This document shows positions 1 through 6,343 of a stretch of DNA of 13,341 bases, piece after piece. The notes beneath the pieces were generated by a model. That model searched no databases and was not told the origin of the DNA. It saw nothing but the letters and a program-made list of their open reading frames with translations. Numbering within the stretch: the first letter of the stretch is position 1; each line of letters begins with the position of its first letter. The stretch is from Corynebacterium sp. (GTDB lineage: Bacteria; Actinomycetota; Actinomycetes; Mycobacteriales; Mycobacteriaceae): positions 1 to 13,341 of the forward strand of contig NZ_JAUMTY010000047.1 in the NCBI RefSeq assembly GCF_030530965.1, in the 5' to 3' direction. Made by a program: the position numbers and the translations under genes.

Positions 1-290
1 CGCGAAAGACTCGATCGCGCATGCCCGGCGCGCAAAGCATCCGCCTGCCAGCGTCGTATGTGGTGCAAAGTGAGCTGATCAACCGTCGTTAGCCCGTCGA
101 CAAGCGAGTGAAGATCGTTGCGATAAGCCTTGACCGTGTTCTCACTGCGACCCTTGGTGAATGTGAGGAAGTCTAGATAGTCCTCAATGATGCCGTCCCA
201 CTGCGCCGATACGGCCGGTTCGTTATCCGGCGCAGCATCATTCCGGTCTTTACTGGAACCAGTATCGGGTGAATTCGGTGTTCCGGCCAT
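1..290 (-). CDS. xerC: Tyrosine recombinase, probably XerC (N-terminal part, runs off the window)
   Basis: The reverse strand from the ATG at 290 stays open to the window edge, giving 96 codons. After about 26 polar residues comes a typical core-binding (SAM-like) domain of phage-integrase-family recombinases: a WDGIIEDYLDFL helix, then FTKGRSENTVKAYRNDLHSL, then LHHIRRWQADAL. XerC with XerD resolves chromosome dimers at dif by strand exchange in the cytoplasm. The catalytic domain with the Arg-His-Arg-Tyr residues lies outside the window, so activity cannot be judged. The position after dprA matches the corynebacterial order comM-dprA-xerC, which favours XerC over XerD or a mobile-element integrase. 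There is no Shine-Dalgarno sequence. A TATACT box lies eight bases before the ATG, suggesting a leaderless mRNA. The family is sure; the XerC assignment rests partly on context. Confidence 0.85.
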   Translation of the reverse strand, partial: MAGTPNSPDTGSSKDRNDAAPDNEPAVSAQWDGIIEDYLDFLTFTKGRSENTVKAYRNDLHSLVDGLTTVDQLTLHHIRRWQADALRAGHARSSLS

Positions 291-298
291 GTGTATCG

Positions 299-304
299 AG
301 TATA
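299..304 (-). promoter_or_regulatory. Putative -10 box of a leaderless xerC promoter
   Basis: On the minus strand TATACT is followed by eight bases and then the ATG of xerC. No SD-like purine run is present between dprA and xerC. A start point six to nine bases after a -10 hexamer would fall on the start codon. No good -35 hexamer is visible about 17 bases upstream (CGGTGG there), but -35 elements are often weak in corynebacteria. This is inferred from sequence spacing only. Confidence 0.45.
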
Positions 305-355
305 GGTGCCGAGACACGATCCCACCGAGGACCTGGAATTAGACCGAGTACGCGA

Positions 356-1663
356 TTACACCGAGGACGCAGCAGTGTCACGTTGCCAGAGGTTCCCGGT
401 CCGGCTAATTAGTCCCTTGTCTCTCAGTTCACACAAGATCGTCATGGTCTGAACCAAGGGCAGACCGGACGACGCGGCGATGGCGGCTGCGTCAGATCTC
501 TTACCGCTTACCGCATCAAACACGCGCAACGACGGTCGATCGAGTCGCTGGACGTCCGTCGCTGGATAATTCATTTCCAACTGGGCATCGCTGTCCACGG
601 TTCCTAAGGGACTCAGTGATTCGATAAGGTCCGCCCCGCTTTCAATCAACTCGGCGCGACCTTCGCGGATGAGTCGGTGGCAGCCGTGGGATGATCGTGA
701 TGTCACTGCTCCGGGTACTGCGAAAACCTGCTTGCCCATCGTTTCGGCCCAGCTCACGGTATTGAGCGCGCCAGAGCGATAACCTGCCTCGATAACCACA
801 ACCCCTTGCCCCAAGGCCGCTGATAGTCGGTTTCTGGTCAGGAATCGATGCCGGGCCGGACGCGTGCCCGGGGGATACTCCGTGATCACCGCTCCTTCGC
901 GAGCGATGTCATTGAACTCAGTTCTATGGGCTGCGGGATAAGTGACGTCAATGCCGTGAGCAACGATGGCAACAGTGGAATGACCGACGCGGAGGGCTGC
1001 ACGGTGCGCGCTAATGTCGATACCGAAGGCGCCTCCCGAGACCACTGTCCATCCGTGAGTAGCGCACTCCGCGCCGATATCTGCGGCGACCGCATTCCCG
1101 TACCGTGTGGCAGCACGTGTGCCAACAACAGTAATCGCTTTCTCCGTCAAGGCCCGAGCATTCCCACCTTTCACCCATAACCCGTGCGGAGGGATCGCAT
1201 CATTATGATGGGATTTCGCCCCATCGGCGATGCGGGAAACGTGAAAAGATTCGGCAAGTACTGGGCCGGGCCATGCGTCGTCATCGGGTGTAATAAAACG
1301 CCCTCCGACGGAGGCTGCGGAATGAAGGTCGGCCAGCGGTTGGAACCATTCATATCGCGACTCGGTGGCACTCAACACCTTGGGCGGAAGACTCGGATCA
1401 CGACGAATGATCCGTACAGCAGCAGAAACCGGATCCGATTCCCCACTTTCCCAAATCAGAGCCAAAAGATGCGCATTCGGGCCCTCCACAACGCGATTGA
1501 GATAAGCCCACGCCTGATGCCGCGCCGTAAAATCTGGCGCGTCCTTAAAAATGGCCGAATGAACCAAAGAGGGCGCTGCTTTATTCGACCCGCTTCCCTT
1601 AATTGCTCGCCCGCTCTCACAATCATCTGCCTGACCTGCGTTACAGGTACCGTTATCGCCCAA
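356..1663 (-). CDS. dprA: DNA-processing protein DprA (Smf family)
   Basis: DprA binds incoming single-stranded DNA and loads RecA during transformation; in non-competent species its role is unclear. The protein has 435 residues. An N-terminal helical region (about 45-75, with AWAYLNRVVEGP) precedes the Rossmann-like domain: VVGTRAATRYG at 179-189, SGGAFGID at 209-216, the FLTRNRLSAALG motif at 274-285 and a VPG at 316-318. A winged-helix-like C-terminus (about 380-428, LISRTGNLWQR) follows. In the conserved 'GCN-LI-GA' segment this protein reads GCHRLIREGRA, with His in place of Asn. The start is a TTG at 1663 that overlaps the end of comM by 11 bases. An in-frame TAG lies three codons earlier, so no upstream start exists, and GAGGGGG lies about nine bases before the TTG. 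A second TTG at residue 33 is possible. The comM-dprA overlap implies coupled translation. Confidence 0.95.
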   Translation of the reverse strand: MGDNGTCNAGQADDCESGRAIKGSGSNKAAPSLVHSAIFKDAPDFTARHQAWAYLNRVVEGPNAHLLALIWESGESDPVSAAVRIIRRDPSLPPKVLSATESRYEWFQPLADLHSAASVGGRFITPDDDAWPGPVLAESFHVSRIADGAKSHHNDAIPPHGLWVKGGNARALTEKAITVVGTRAATRYGNAVAADIGAECATHGWTVVSGGAFGIDISAHRAALRVGHSTVAIVAHGIDVTYPAAHRTEFNDIAREGAVITEYPPGTRPARHRFLTRNRLSAALGQGVVVIEAGYRSGALNTVSWAETMGKQVFAVPGAVTSRSSHGCHRLIREGRAELIESGADLIESLSPLGTVDSDAQLEMNYPATDVQRLDRPSLRVFDAVSGKRSDAAAIAASSGLPLVQTMTILCELRDKGLISRTGNLWQRDTAASSV

Positions 1664-3326
1664 TGTTGTCTACCCCCTCATGTAAAGACTGTGCTTCATC
1701 AAAATGGTCGAGCGTCACGTGAGAAAGCTCGAACCCCTCGTCTATCCCCGACGAACCCTCGTCACTACTATCAGCCGCCCCTGCCTCAAGATCCGCAATG
1801 GTGAACGCAACCCGACACAGCCGATCAACCCCTCGCTGAGTGACCGCATCCGTTCGTAATAAATAGTCGACGTAACTGGCCACCATCGGGACGGTGCTTA
1901 ACCACTCGCGGATCCATTTTCCTGGGACGCGGGAGTTCGTGATCGGCCCTAACCCGGCGGACTCCCATCGTCGCCGAGCACGCATGTGGGCCTGACATAC
2001 TCGAAGTCGTATCGCTTCTGACGATTCACTACGACGCACCGACGACACCATGGATCCCTTCGGTGCCGTCGTCACAGCAAGATCGATTCTGTCCAATAGT
2101 GGACCTGATAATCCGGACACATATGTCGAGCGAACGCGACCTGTACACCGACATTCCTGAGGCGTTGCTGCACCACAGGGACACGGATTTGCGGCCATAA
2201 TCAGTTGAAAATTCGATGGATACACGACGGAAAAACGGTTGCGCGAAATCCGCACATAGCCCTGCTCAAGTGGCGTGCGTAGAGCATCGAGGACGCGAGC
2301 CTTCATCTCCCCCACCTCGTCAAGAAACAACACACCGTGATGCGCCCGACTGATCGCGCCCGGCCGCGGACGCCCCGAACCCCCACCAATAAGACCGGCG
2401 ACTGAGATCGAATAATGCGGATCCACAAACGGAGGACGAGTGACCACGTCGGTCATCGTCTCTGACGACAACGAATGAATCGCCGTCACTTCAAGGCATT
2501 CCTGTTCACTTAAAGGCGGGAGGATTGTGGGTACACGCGCGGCCAACATTGATTTCCCCGACCCAGGTGGGCCGATGAGAAGCATGTGATGGCCACCGGC
2601 AGCTGCAATTTCGATACCACGCCGGGCTAGTTCTTGACCGAAAACCTCCGACATGTCCAGAGTCTCGTCGTGACTGGTCGCAGACGATACGCGGTGATGC
2701 TCACAGCGAATACACGCGTGCTGCACAGCCTCTGAGATCAACGCCGATTGATCACCCGTCATCGGTTGTCCCGTGCACACCCACGCCCATGCAGCGCGCA
2801 GTGAGGTGACAGCCCACACCGAAATACCCGCAACCAAGGAGGCTTCCGCTGCGTTCGCCACGGGAACAACAGCAGCCGTCATTCCCTGGTCACGCGCTGC
2901 GATCACGGCGGGGAGCACACCAGCAACAGGACGGACATCACCGTTCAGTCCCAGTTCGCCGATAAAAACCGTCGAATCAAGCCGAGCTTTTATATCTCGG
3001 TCACGTGTCTTCGAGCCACGCGATCCATTCGCAGACCTGCTGGCATTCGAGGCTAAAACCGCGATCACCAGAGCAAGGTCATAGCCGGATCCGTTCTTTG
3101 GTAACGACGCAGGCGAAAGGCTGACCACGATCTTCGTTTTTGGCCACTCGAGGCCGGAGTTTCTCGCCGCTGATCGGATGCGGTCGCGCGCCTCTGATAC
3201 CGCTGTATCCCCCAGGCCAACAACGTTCATTCCGGGTAAGCCCGGACCAGAATCCGCCTCAATGGAAATAGGGATTCCAGATACCCCTTGAAGGGCCACT
3301 GAGTAGGTCCGCCCGACGGTCATCAC
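1653..3326 (-). CDS. comM: ComM / YifB-family AAA+ ATPase (magnesium-chelatase-like)
   Basis: ComM is a hexameric AAA+ helicase that drives branch migration when transforming DNA is integrated; relatives are widespread in non-competent bacteria. The 557-residue protein has the full family layout. The N-terminal ChlI-like Lon-fold domain spans about 1-175 (PGMNVVGLGDTAVSEARDRI, SLSPASLPKNGSGYDL). Walker A is GPPGSGKS at 252-259, Walker B is GVLFLDEVGE at 331-340, and ANPCPCG is at 379-385 with a further CRC at 393-395. SGPLLDRIDL is at 407-416, and the C-terminal helical domain ends near GVDRLCRVAFTIADLE. A true magnesium chelatase is unlikely because this length and the Lon-like N-terminus are specific to the YifB/ComM type. 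The start may be GTG at 3326 (GTGA overlap with yraN) or ATG at 3323 (TGATG overlap). GAGG seven bases before the ATG slightly favours the latter. A C-terminal acidic stretch (about 520-531) is extra. Confidence 0.95.
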   Translation of the reverse strand: MMTVGRTYSVALQGVSGIPISIEADSGPGLPGMNVVGLGDTAVSEARDRIRSAARNSGLEWPKTKIVVSLSPASLPKNGSGYDLALVIAVLASNASRSANGSRGSKTRDRDIKARLDSTVFIGELGLNGDVRPVAGVLPAVIAARDQGMTAAVVPVANAAEASLVAGISVWAVTSLRAAWAWVCTGQPMTGDQSALISEAVQHACIRCEHHRVSSATSHDETLDMSEVFGQELARRGIEIAAAGGHHMLLIGPPGSGKSMLAARVPTILPPLSEQECLEVTAIHSLSSETMTDVVTRPPFVDPHYSISVAGLIGGGSGRPRPGAISRAHHGVLFLDEVGEMKARVLDALRTPLEQGYVRISRNRFSVVYPSNFQLIMAANPCPCGAATPQECRCTGRVRSTYVSGLSGPLLDRIDLAVTTAPKGSMVSSVRRSESSEAIRLRVCQAHMRARRRWESAGLGPITNSRVPGKWIREWLSTVPMVASYVDYLLRTDAVTQRGVDRLCRVAFTIADLEAGAADSSDEGSSGIDEGFELSHVTLDHFDEAQSLHEGVDNIGR

Positions 3327-3817
3327 GCCACCTCTTCAAAGTGCTCGAGCGAACAACGCCATGGCAGTCCGTCGCTAGGGGGATGAACTGCAATGTCGAT
3401 CAAATCGATACGGATGAACTGGGGATGGATGTCGGGGTGGGCGGTTAGCCACTGGCTCATTCCCCGGCGGAGGGTCTGCTGCTTCTTGCGCGTTATGGCC
3501 TCAACTCCTCCACCGAAGAATTGAGTTCGACGCGTTTTGACCTCGACGACGGCGCAGACCGTCGGTGAGTTGGCCGCGCTGCTGTTCGTTGTGGCGACGA
3601 TGTCCAACTCGCCACCGCGAAAGCGCCAGTTCCTGTCGACGATGACGAACCCTTGGCGGACAAGCCATTCGGCTGCGCGATCTTCGCCCCACCGGCCTAA
3701 AAGCTGAGTGGAACAACTCCCTACAAACGCCGACACGTAATCGTCGTCAAGACAAAGCTGTGTCTGTTTACTACCGTCAGTCCCCACCGCGACCCCCCTA
3801 CTACTGATGTCAGTCAT
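3323..3817 (-). CDS. yraN: UPF0102 family protein YraN (restriction-endonuclease fold)
   Basis: The 164 residues hold the hallmarks of the YraN family, which has the fold of Holliday-junction resolvase-type nucleases. LGRWGEDRAAEWL (40-52) supplies the first acidic residue (E45). NWRFRGGELDIVA (63-75) supplies D72. VVEVKTRR (90-97) supplies E92 and K94. KKQQTLRRG follows at 111-119. The cellular role is not settled; its place beside comM and dprA suggests DNA processing. The first 39 residues precede the conserved domain and look low in conservation. The ATG at 3817 lacks a convincing SD, and an internal GTG at residue 11 is preceded by AGGGGGG, so the true start may be shorter. It overlaps comM by one to four bases, implying coupled translation. 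It lies just after a terminator-like hairpin. Confidence 0.9.
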   Translation of the reverse strand: MTDISSRGVAVGTDGSKQTQLCLDDDYVSAFVGSCSTQLLGRWGEDRAAEWLVRQGFVIVDRNWRFRGGELDIVATTNSSAANSPTVCAVVEVKTRRTQFFGGGVEAITRKKQQTLRRGMSQWLTAHPDIHPQFIRIDLIDIAVHPPSDGLPWRCSLEHFEEVA

Positions 3818-3840
3818 ATCCGTGTGGGCAATAGCTTCTC

Positions 3841-3895
3841 ATAAAAATCCCCAGCGACGTCGGCATTCGGTGTGAACACCATCCGTCGCTGGGGA
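3841..3895 (-). terminator. Rho-independent terminator (or attenuator) ahead of yraN
   Basis: TCCCCAGCGACG (3848-3859) pairs perfectly with CGTCGCTGGGGA (3884-3895), a 12-bp stem. The 24-base loop holds a nested GGTGT/ACACC hairpin (3869-3880). Read on the minus strand the stem is followed by ATTTTTAT (3848-3841), a T-run, so it should stop transcripts arriving from DUF2469. Its T-run ends only 23 bases before the yraN start codon. Confidence 0.8.
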
Positions 3896-3918
3896 TAACT
3901 TCCGGCCTGGGGATAACT
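3889..3918. repeat. Exact 12-bp direct repeat resembling DnaA boxes
   Basis: CTGGGGATAACT occurs at 3889-3900 and again at 3907-3918, with an 18-base period. On the minus strand each contains TTATCCCCA, one mismatch from the classical DnaA box TTATCCACA. The first copy shares bases with the terminator stem. Whether it binds DnaA or anything else is unknown. Confidence 0.6.
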
Positions 3919-3938
3919 AGGTAACAAGCACACTATGT

Positions 3939-3983
3939 AGAGCACACAACGTGCTACTGGCCCTATGTGTGCTCTGAGCACGT
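3939..3983. repeat. Interleaved inverted repeats built from GTGCTC/GAGCAC units
   Basis: AGAGCACACA (3939-3948) is complementary to TGTGTGCTCT (3966-3975), and ACGTGCT (3949-3955) to AGCACGT (3977-3983). The two pairs interleave (A-B-A'-B'), so they could form a pseudoknot or two alternative folds. Each half can also fold locally (AGCAC/GTGCT at 3941-3955; GTGCTCTGAGCAC at 3969-3981). It lies between DUF2469 and the terminator, so it would be in the 3' untranslated part of the DUF2469 transcript if that transcript reads through. The function is unknown. Confidence 0.55.
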
Positions 3984-4050
3984 GGGCACAAAAGCACTAA
4001 AAAGAACTCTAAAAAGGGGCTCGAACGAAAGCGCTCTGAAAACGCTCTCT

Positions 4051-4072
4051 CGATTCTCGCTAGCGCGAATCG
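4051..4072 (-). terminator. Hairpin directly after the DUF2469 stop codon, possibly a weak terminator
   Basis: CGATTC (4051-4056) pairs with GAATCG (4067-4072) around a CGC/GCG inner stem. On the minus strand it begins two bases after the TAG of DUF2469. The following sequence, AGAGAGCGTTTTC, has only a short T-run, so this may stabilise the mRNA end rather than terminate. The rest of 3984-4050 shows only CGCTCT repeats and T-rich patches on the minus strand. Confidence 0.4.
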
Positions 4073-4074
4073 AC

Positions 4075-4380
4075 CTAATCCGGAAGCTGGATATCCGGCT
4101 TATCTAGCTCCTCGATATTGACGTCTTTGAAGGTGATAACTCGCACGTACTTAACAAAACGAGCGGGCCGGTACATGTCCCACACCCAGGCATCCGACAT
4201 CCGAACTTCGAAATAGACTTCCCCGTTCGAATTATTAGGTATGAGCTCCACCGCATTAGCTAAATAAAACCGACGTTCCGTTTCCACGACATACGAAAAC
4301 TGGCTTACCACGTCGCGGTATTCGCGATACATGGATAATTCGACGTCGGCCTCGAAATTTTCAAGATCCTCAGCACTCAC
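4075..4380 (-). CDS. DUF2469 domain-containing protein
   Basis: The 101-residue acidic protein matches the actinobacterial DUF2469 family along its whole length: MSAEDLENFEADVELSMYRE at the start, then FSYVVETERRFYLANAVEL (about 28-46) and a basic-aromatic patch near FVKYVRVITFKDV (75-87). It has no signal peptide and no membrane segment, so it is probably cytoplasmic. The biochemical function is unknown. Its usual neighbour is rnhB, as here. The ATG at 4380 has GGAGGA ten bases upstream and a -35/-10 pair before that, so this gene can be transcribed on its own as well as from rnhB. Confidence 0.93.
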   Translation of the reverse strand: MSAEDLENFEADVELSMYREYRDVVSQFSYVVETERRFYLANAVELIPNNSNGEVYFEVRMSDAWVWDMYRPARFVKYVRVITFKDVNIEELDKPDIQLPD

Positions 4381-4408
4381 TGAAACTCAATCCTCCACAG
4401 CAGATCCG

Positions 4409-4437
4409 GATATACGACATAATGTACGTCAATTCAA
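4409..4437 (-). promoter_or_regulatory. Putative sigma-A promoter of the DUF2469 gene
   Basis: On the minus strand TTGAAT (4437-4432) is separated by exactly 17 bases from TATATC (4414-4409). A start about seven bases further gives a short leader of roughly 20 bases containing GGAGGA (4396-4391). An overlapping alternative is CTGACC-17-CATTAT. It lies in the 71-base gap after rnhB. Confidence 0.5.
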
Positions 4438-4451
4438 TAAAGGTCAGACGA

Positions 4452-5237
4452 TCAGATCGAATGATGAGCACGGTACGCACCTACCGCCTCGGCCACGTTC
4501 CGATAAGTGTAACGATGCTCGGGCGTCCCGCCGTGGAGGCGCACCGCGTCAATATGTTGAGCAGTCCCGTAGCCCTTGTGCTTCTCCAGACCGTACCCGG
4601 GGTAGCGCTCCGCAAGGTCACACATGTAACGGTCACGAGTAACTTTCGCCAAGACGCTTGCGGCCGCGATACACCGGGCAGCCGAATCCCCACCGATGAT
4701 GGGAAGATGCGGTTGCGTCAGCCCATCGACTCGCATGGCGTCGGTAAGAACATAGTGTGGGCGCTGGTCTAAAGCACCCACGGCACGGCGCATTCCAGCG
4801 ATATTCATGGCTTGGATCCCATATTTATCGATATCTGCAGCTGGAATAAGAATGACTGACCATGATTCCGCGGAATCCTTAATAATCGGGAACAGTTTTT
4901 CTCTCATTGTGGGAGAAAGTTTCTTAGAATCAGTCAGCTTATCCAGGGGATGAATGGGCTTTGCCGGTAATATGCACGCAGCTATGGCCATCGGACCACA
5001 ACACGCTCCCCGACCTGCCTCATCCACACCGGCGACGGGACCTAACCCGGCTTTGGCCAGTGCATGCTCATATGTCCGGGCTTGTGGCATACGACGAATT
5101 CGCGTGGCCTGAATGGTCAACCGCGCACCAGCATGCTTGGTACCAGCATGTTTACTCGTTTCTACACATGCTCTCACCTGGTTAAAAGTACGCGAATGCC
5201 CGTCAACCAGCAGAGCACGCCCCGACGTTGTCAGCAC
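4452..5237 (-). CDS. rnhB: Ribonuclease HII
   Basis: RNase HII cuts the RNA strand of RNA-DNA hybrids and single ribonucleotides embedded in DNA. The 261-residue protein keeps the catalytic set: D72 and E73 in AGVDEAGRGA, D166 in YVLTDAM and D184 in GGDSAAR, 18 residues apart as in the family. It also has LTDSKKLSPTMREKLF (101-116), ASVLAKVTRDRYM (193-205) and HKGYGTAQHI (220-229). The first 66 residues are a Thr/Arg/His-rich extension beyond the usual start of the domain. The GTG at 5237 is well supported because AGGGG lies seven bases upstream, inside the last codons of lepB, and the gap to lepB is only ten bases. Met50 is an alternative start that would remove most of the extension. lepB and rnhB should be co-transcribed. 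Confidence 0.95.
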   Translation of the reverse strand: MLTTSGRALLVDGHSRTFNQVRACVETSKHAGTKHAGARLTIQATRIRRMPQARTYEHALAKAGLGPVAGVDEAGRGACCGPMAIAACILPAKPIHPLDKLTDSKKLSPTMREKLFPIIKDSAESWSVILIPAADIDKYGIQAMNIAGMRRAVGALDQRPHYVLTDAMRVDGLTQPHLPIIGGDSAARCIAAASVLAKVTRDRYMCDLAERYPGYGLEKHKGYGTAQHIDAVRLHGGTPEHRYTYRNVAEAVGAYRAHHSI

Positions 5238-5247
5238 AACCGATCCC

Positions 5248-6249
5248 CTACGACTGAATCTGAGGATGCTTCACAGTACCTATCCGATTGAACGGCAGAA
5301 TGCGAGCATCAACGCGACCAATCACATTATCCACCGGAACAGTTCCTTGATATTGATCCCCCATATGGAACCGCGAATCTCTCGAATTGGTGCGGTTATC
5401 CCCCATGACCCAGAGATAATCCTTGGGAACTTTCACGGGCCCAAAGTATTCGCCCCCACAGGCAATCGAGCCACCTTTGGTATCGACGCTCCGGGAGGGC
5501 GGGTTCATGATATACGAATTATCAATGTCCTTCCCGTTAACTTTGACCCCTTTATCGCCAGGTAAGCATTCCACTGTCTGCCCACCGGTTGCTATGACAC
5601 GCTTAACAAGATCATTTTCGTCTGGTGCCACGAGTCCGATATACGACCCTAAGTTTTGAAAACCACGGACAATCCGATTACTCGATCGACTCGTTGTGTA
5701 CGCATTATCCCAGGACTCGGGACCTTTAAATACCACCACGTCGCCGGGCTTGGGGTCTTTAAAGTCATACACCATTTTATTGACGAAAATTCGGTCATTA
5801 TTGCAGTCCGTACATCCATGAAGCGTGGGCTCCATAGACTCAGAAGGAATGACATAAACCCGCCCCACCACTGCTTGAAAAGCGATGGTCGCTATCAGCG
5901 CAATCGCAATAATGATGGGGACATCGATATACCACGGACGCTCAGAACGAGGTGACTGTTTCTTCGAGTCCTCGCTTTTCGACGGAGCAGCAGCACGCGT
6001 GGCACGACGTTCTGCCGGGGGGTTGGGACGTTCTGTCCTACGGTGTGAAGGCCTATTGCCGACGCTGCCACCACGAGAATTCTGCCGTTCACGCAGCGCT
6101 CTGCTGTCATGTCTAACCGAGGTCCGTGATGGCTGACGCCGAACTCGTCGCCCATCAGGTGACGGGCGGTCAATGTTCTTCCCCCTCGACGCACGTAAAC
6201 GCTCAGGGCTCGTACGGGGGCGCCAGCCCGATGGGTTAGTTTCGGTCAC
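5248..6249 (-). CDS. lepB: Signal peptidase I
   Basis: LepB is a membrane serine-lysine protease that removes signal peptides from secreted proteins. The 333-residue protein begins with about 105 cytoplasmic residues that are strongly Arg/Pro/Ser-rich. One membrane segment follows (about 108-127, VPIIIAIALIATIAFQAVVG). The active-site box IPSESMEPTL (134-143) carries the nucleophile S138. The general base is K216 in DLVKRVIATGG, and GDNRTNSRDSRFH (283-295) forms the conserved box E. All catalytic residues are present. The lipase encoded just upstream carries a signal peptide that this enzyme would cleave, though the adjacency need not be functional. The start is a GTG with no SD. An extended -10 lies eight bases upstream, so translation may be leaderless. 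Confidence 0.96.
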   Translation of the reverse strand: MTETNPSGWRPRTSPERLRASRGKNIDRPSPDGRRVRRQPSRTSVRHDSRALRERQNSRGGSVGNRPSHRRTERPNPPAERRATRAAAPSKSEDSKKQSPRSERPWYIDVPIIIAIALIATIAFQAVVGRVYVIPSESMEPTLHGCTDCNNDRIFVNKMVYDFKDPKPGDVVVFKGPESWDNAYTTSRSSNRIVRGFQNLGSYIGLVAPDENDLVKRVIATGGQTVECLPGDKGVKVNGKDIDNSYIMNPPSRSVDTKGGSIACGGEYFGPVKVPKDYLWVMGDNRTNSRDSRFHMGDQYQGTVPVDNVIGRVDARILPFNRIGTVKHPQIQS

Positions 6250-6257
6250 AGGCCGTC

Positions 6258-6266
6258 ATAGTACCA
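6258..6266 (-). promoter_or_regulatory. Extended -10 promoter of lepB, likely leaderless
   Basis: The minus strand reads TGGTACTAT, a TGn extension plus the -10 hexamer TACTAT, then eight bases to the GTG of lepB. There is no recognisable -35 hexamer, as expected for an extended -10 type, and no SD sequence. This puts the lepB-rnhB pair under its own promoter, separate from the lipase. Confidence 0.5.
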
Positions 6267-6292
6267 GCAGAATTCAGCAAAACATGATGTCT

Positions 6293-6317
6293 CCACCGCG
6301 ATGGCAGATCGCAGTGG
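6293..6317 (-). terminator. Hairpin after the lipase gene, probable weak terminator
   Basis: CCAC-C-GCGAT (6293-6302) and ATCGC-A-GTGG (6308-6317) form a 10-position stem with a five-base loop. In the minus-strand RNA the single mismatch becomes a G-U pair. It begins 27 bases after the lipase stop. The tail AGACATCATGTTTT is T-poor near the stem, so efficiency is uncertain. CGCAGTGG is also directly repeated at 6310-6317 and 6329-6336. Confidence 0.45.
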
Positions 6318-6343
6318 GATAACACCTCCGCAGTGGACACCGC

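Noticed and set aside
356..1663. dprA as a pseudogene because of the altered motif and TTG start
   Set aside because: The frame is intact over 435 codons with all main Rossmann motifs and the winged-helix end.
1184..1804. Plus-strand open frame of 206 codons opposite dprA and comM
   Set aside because: It is antisense to two conserved genes and shows no plausible domain.
1653..3326. Magnesium chelatase subunit for chlorophyll or cobalamin synthesis
   Set aside because: The Lon-like N-terminus, the ANPCPCG motif and the neighbours yraN and dprA identify the ComM/YifB type; no partner chelatase subunits are present.
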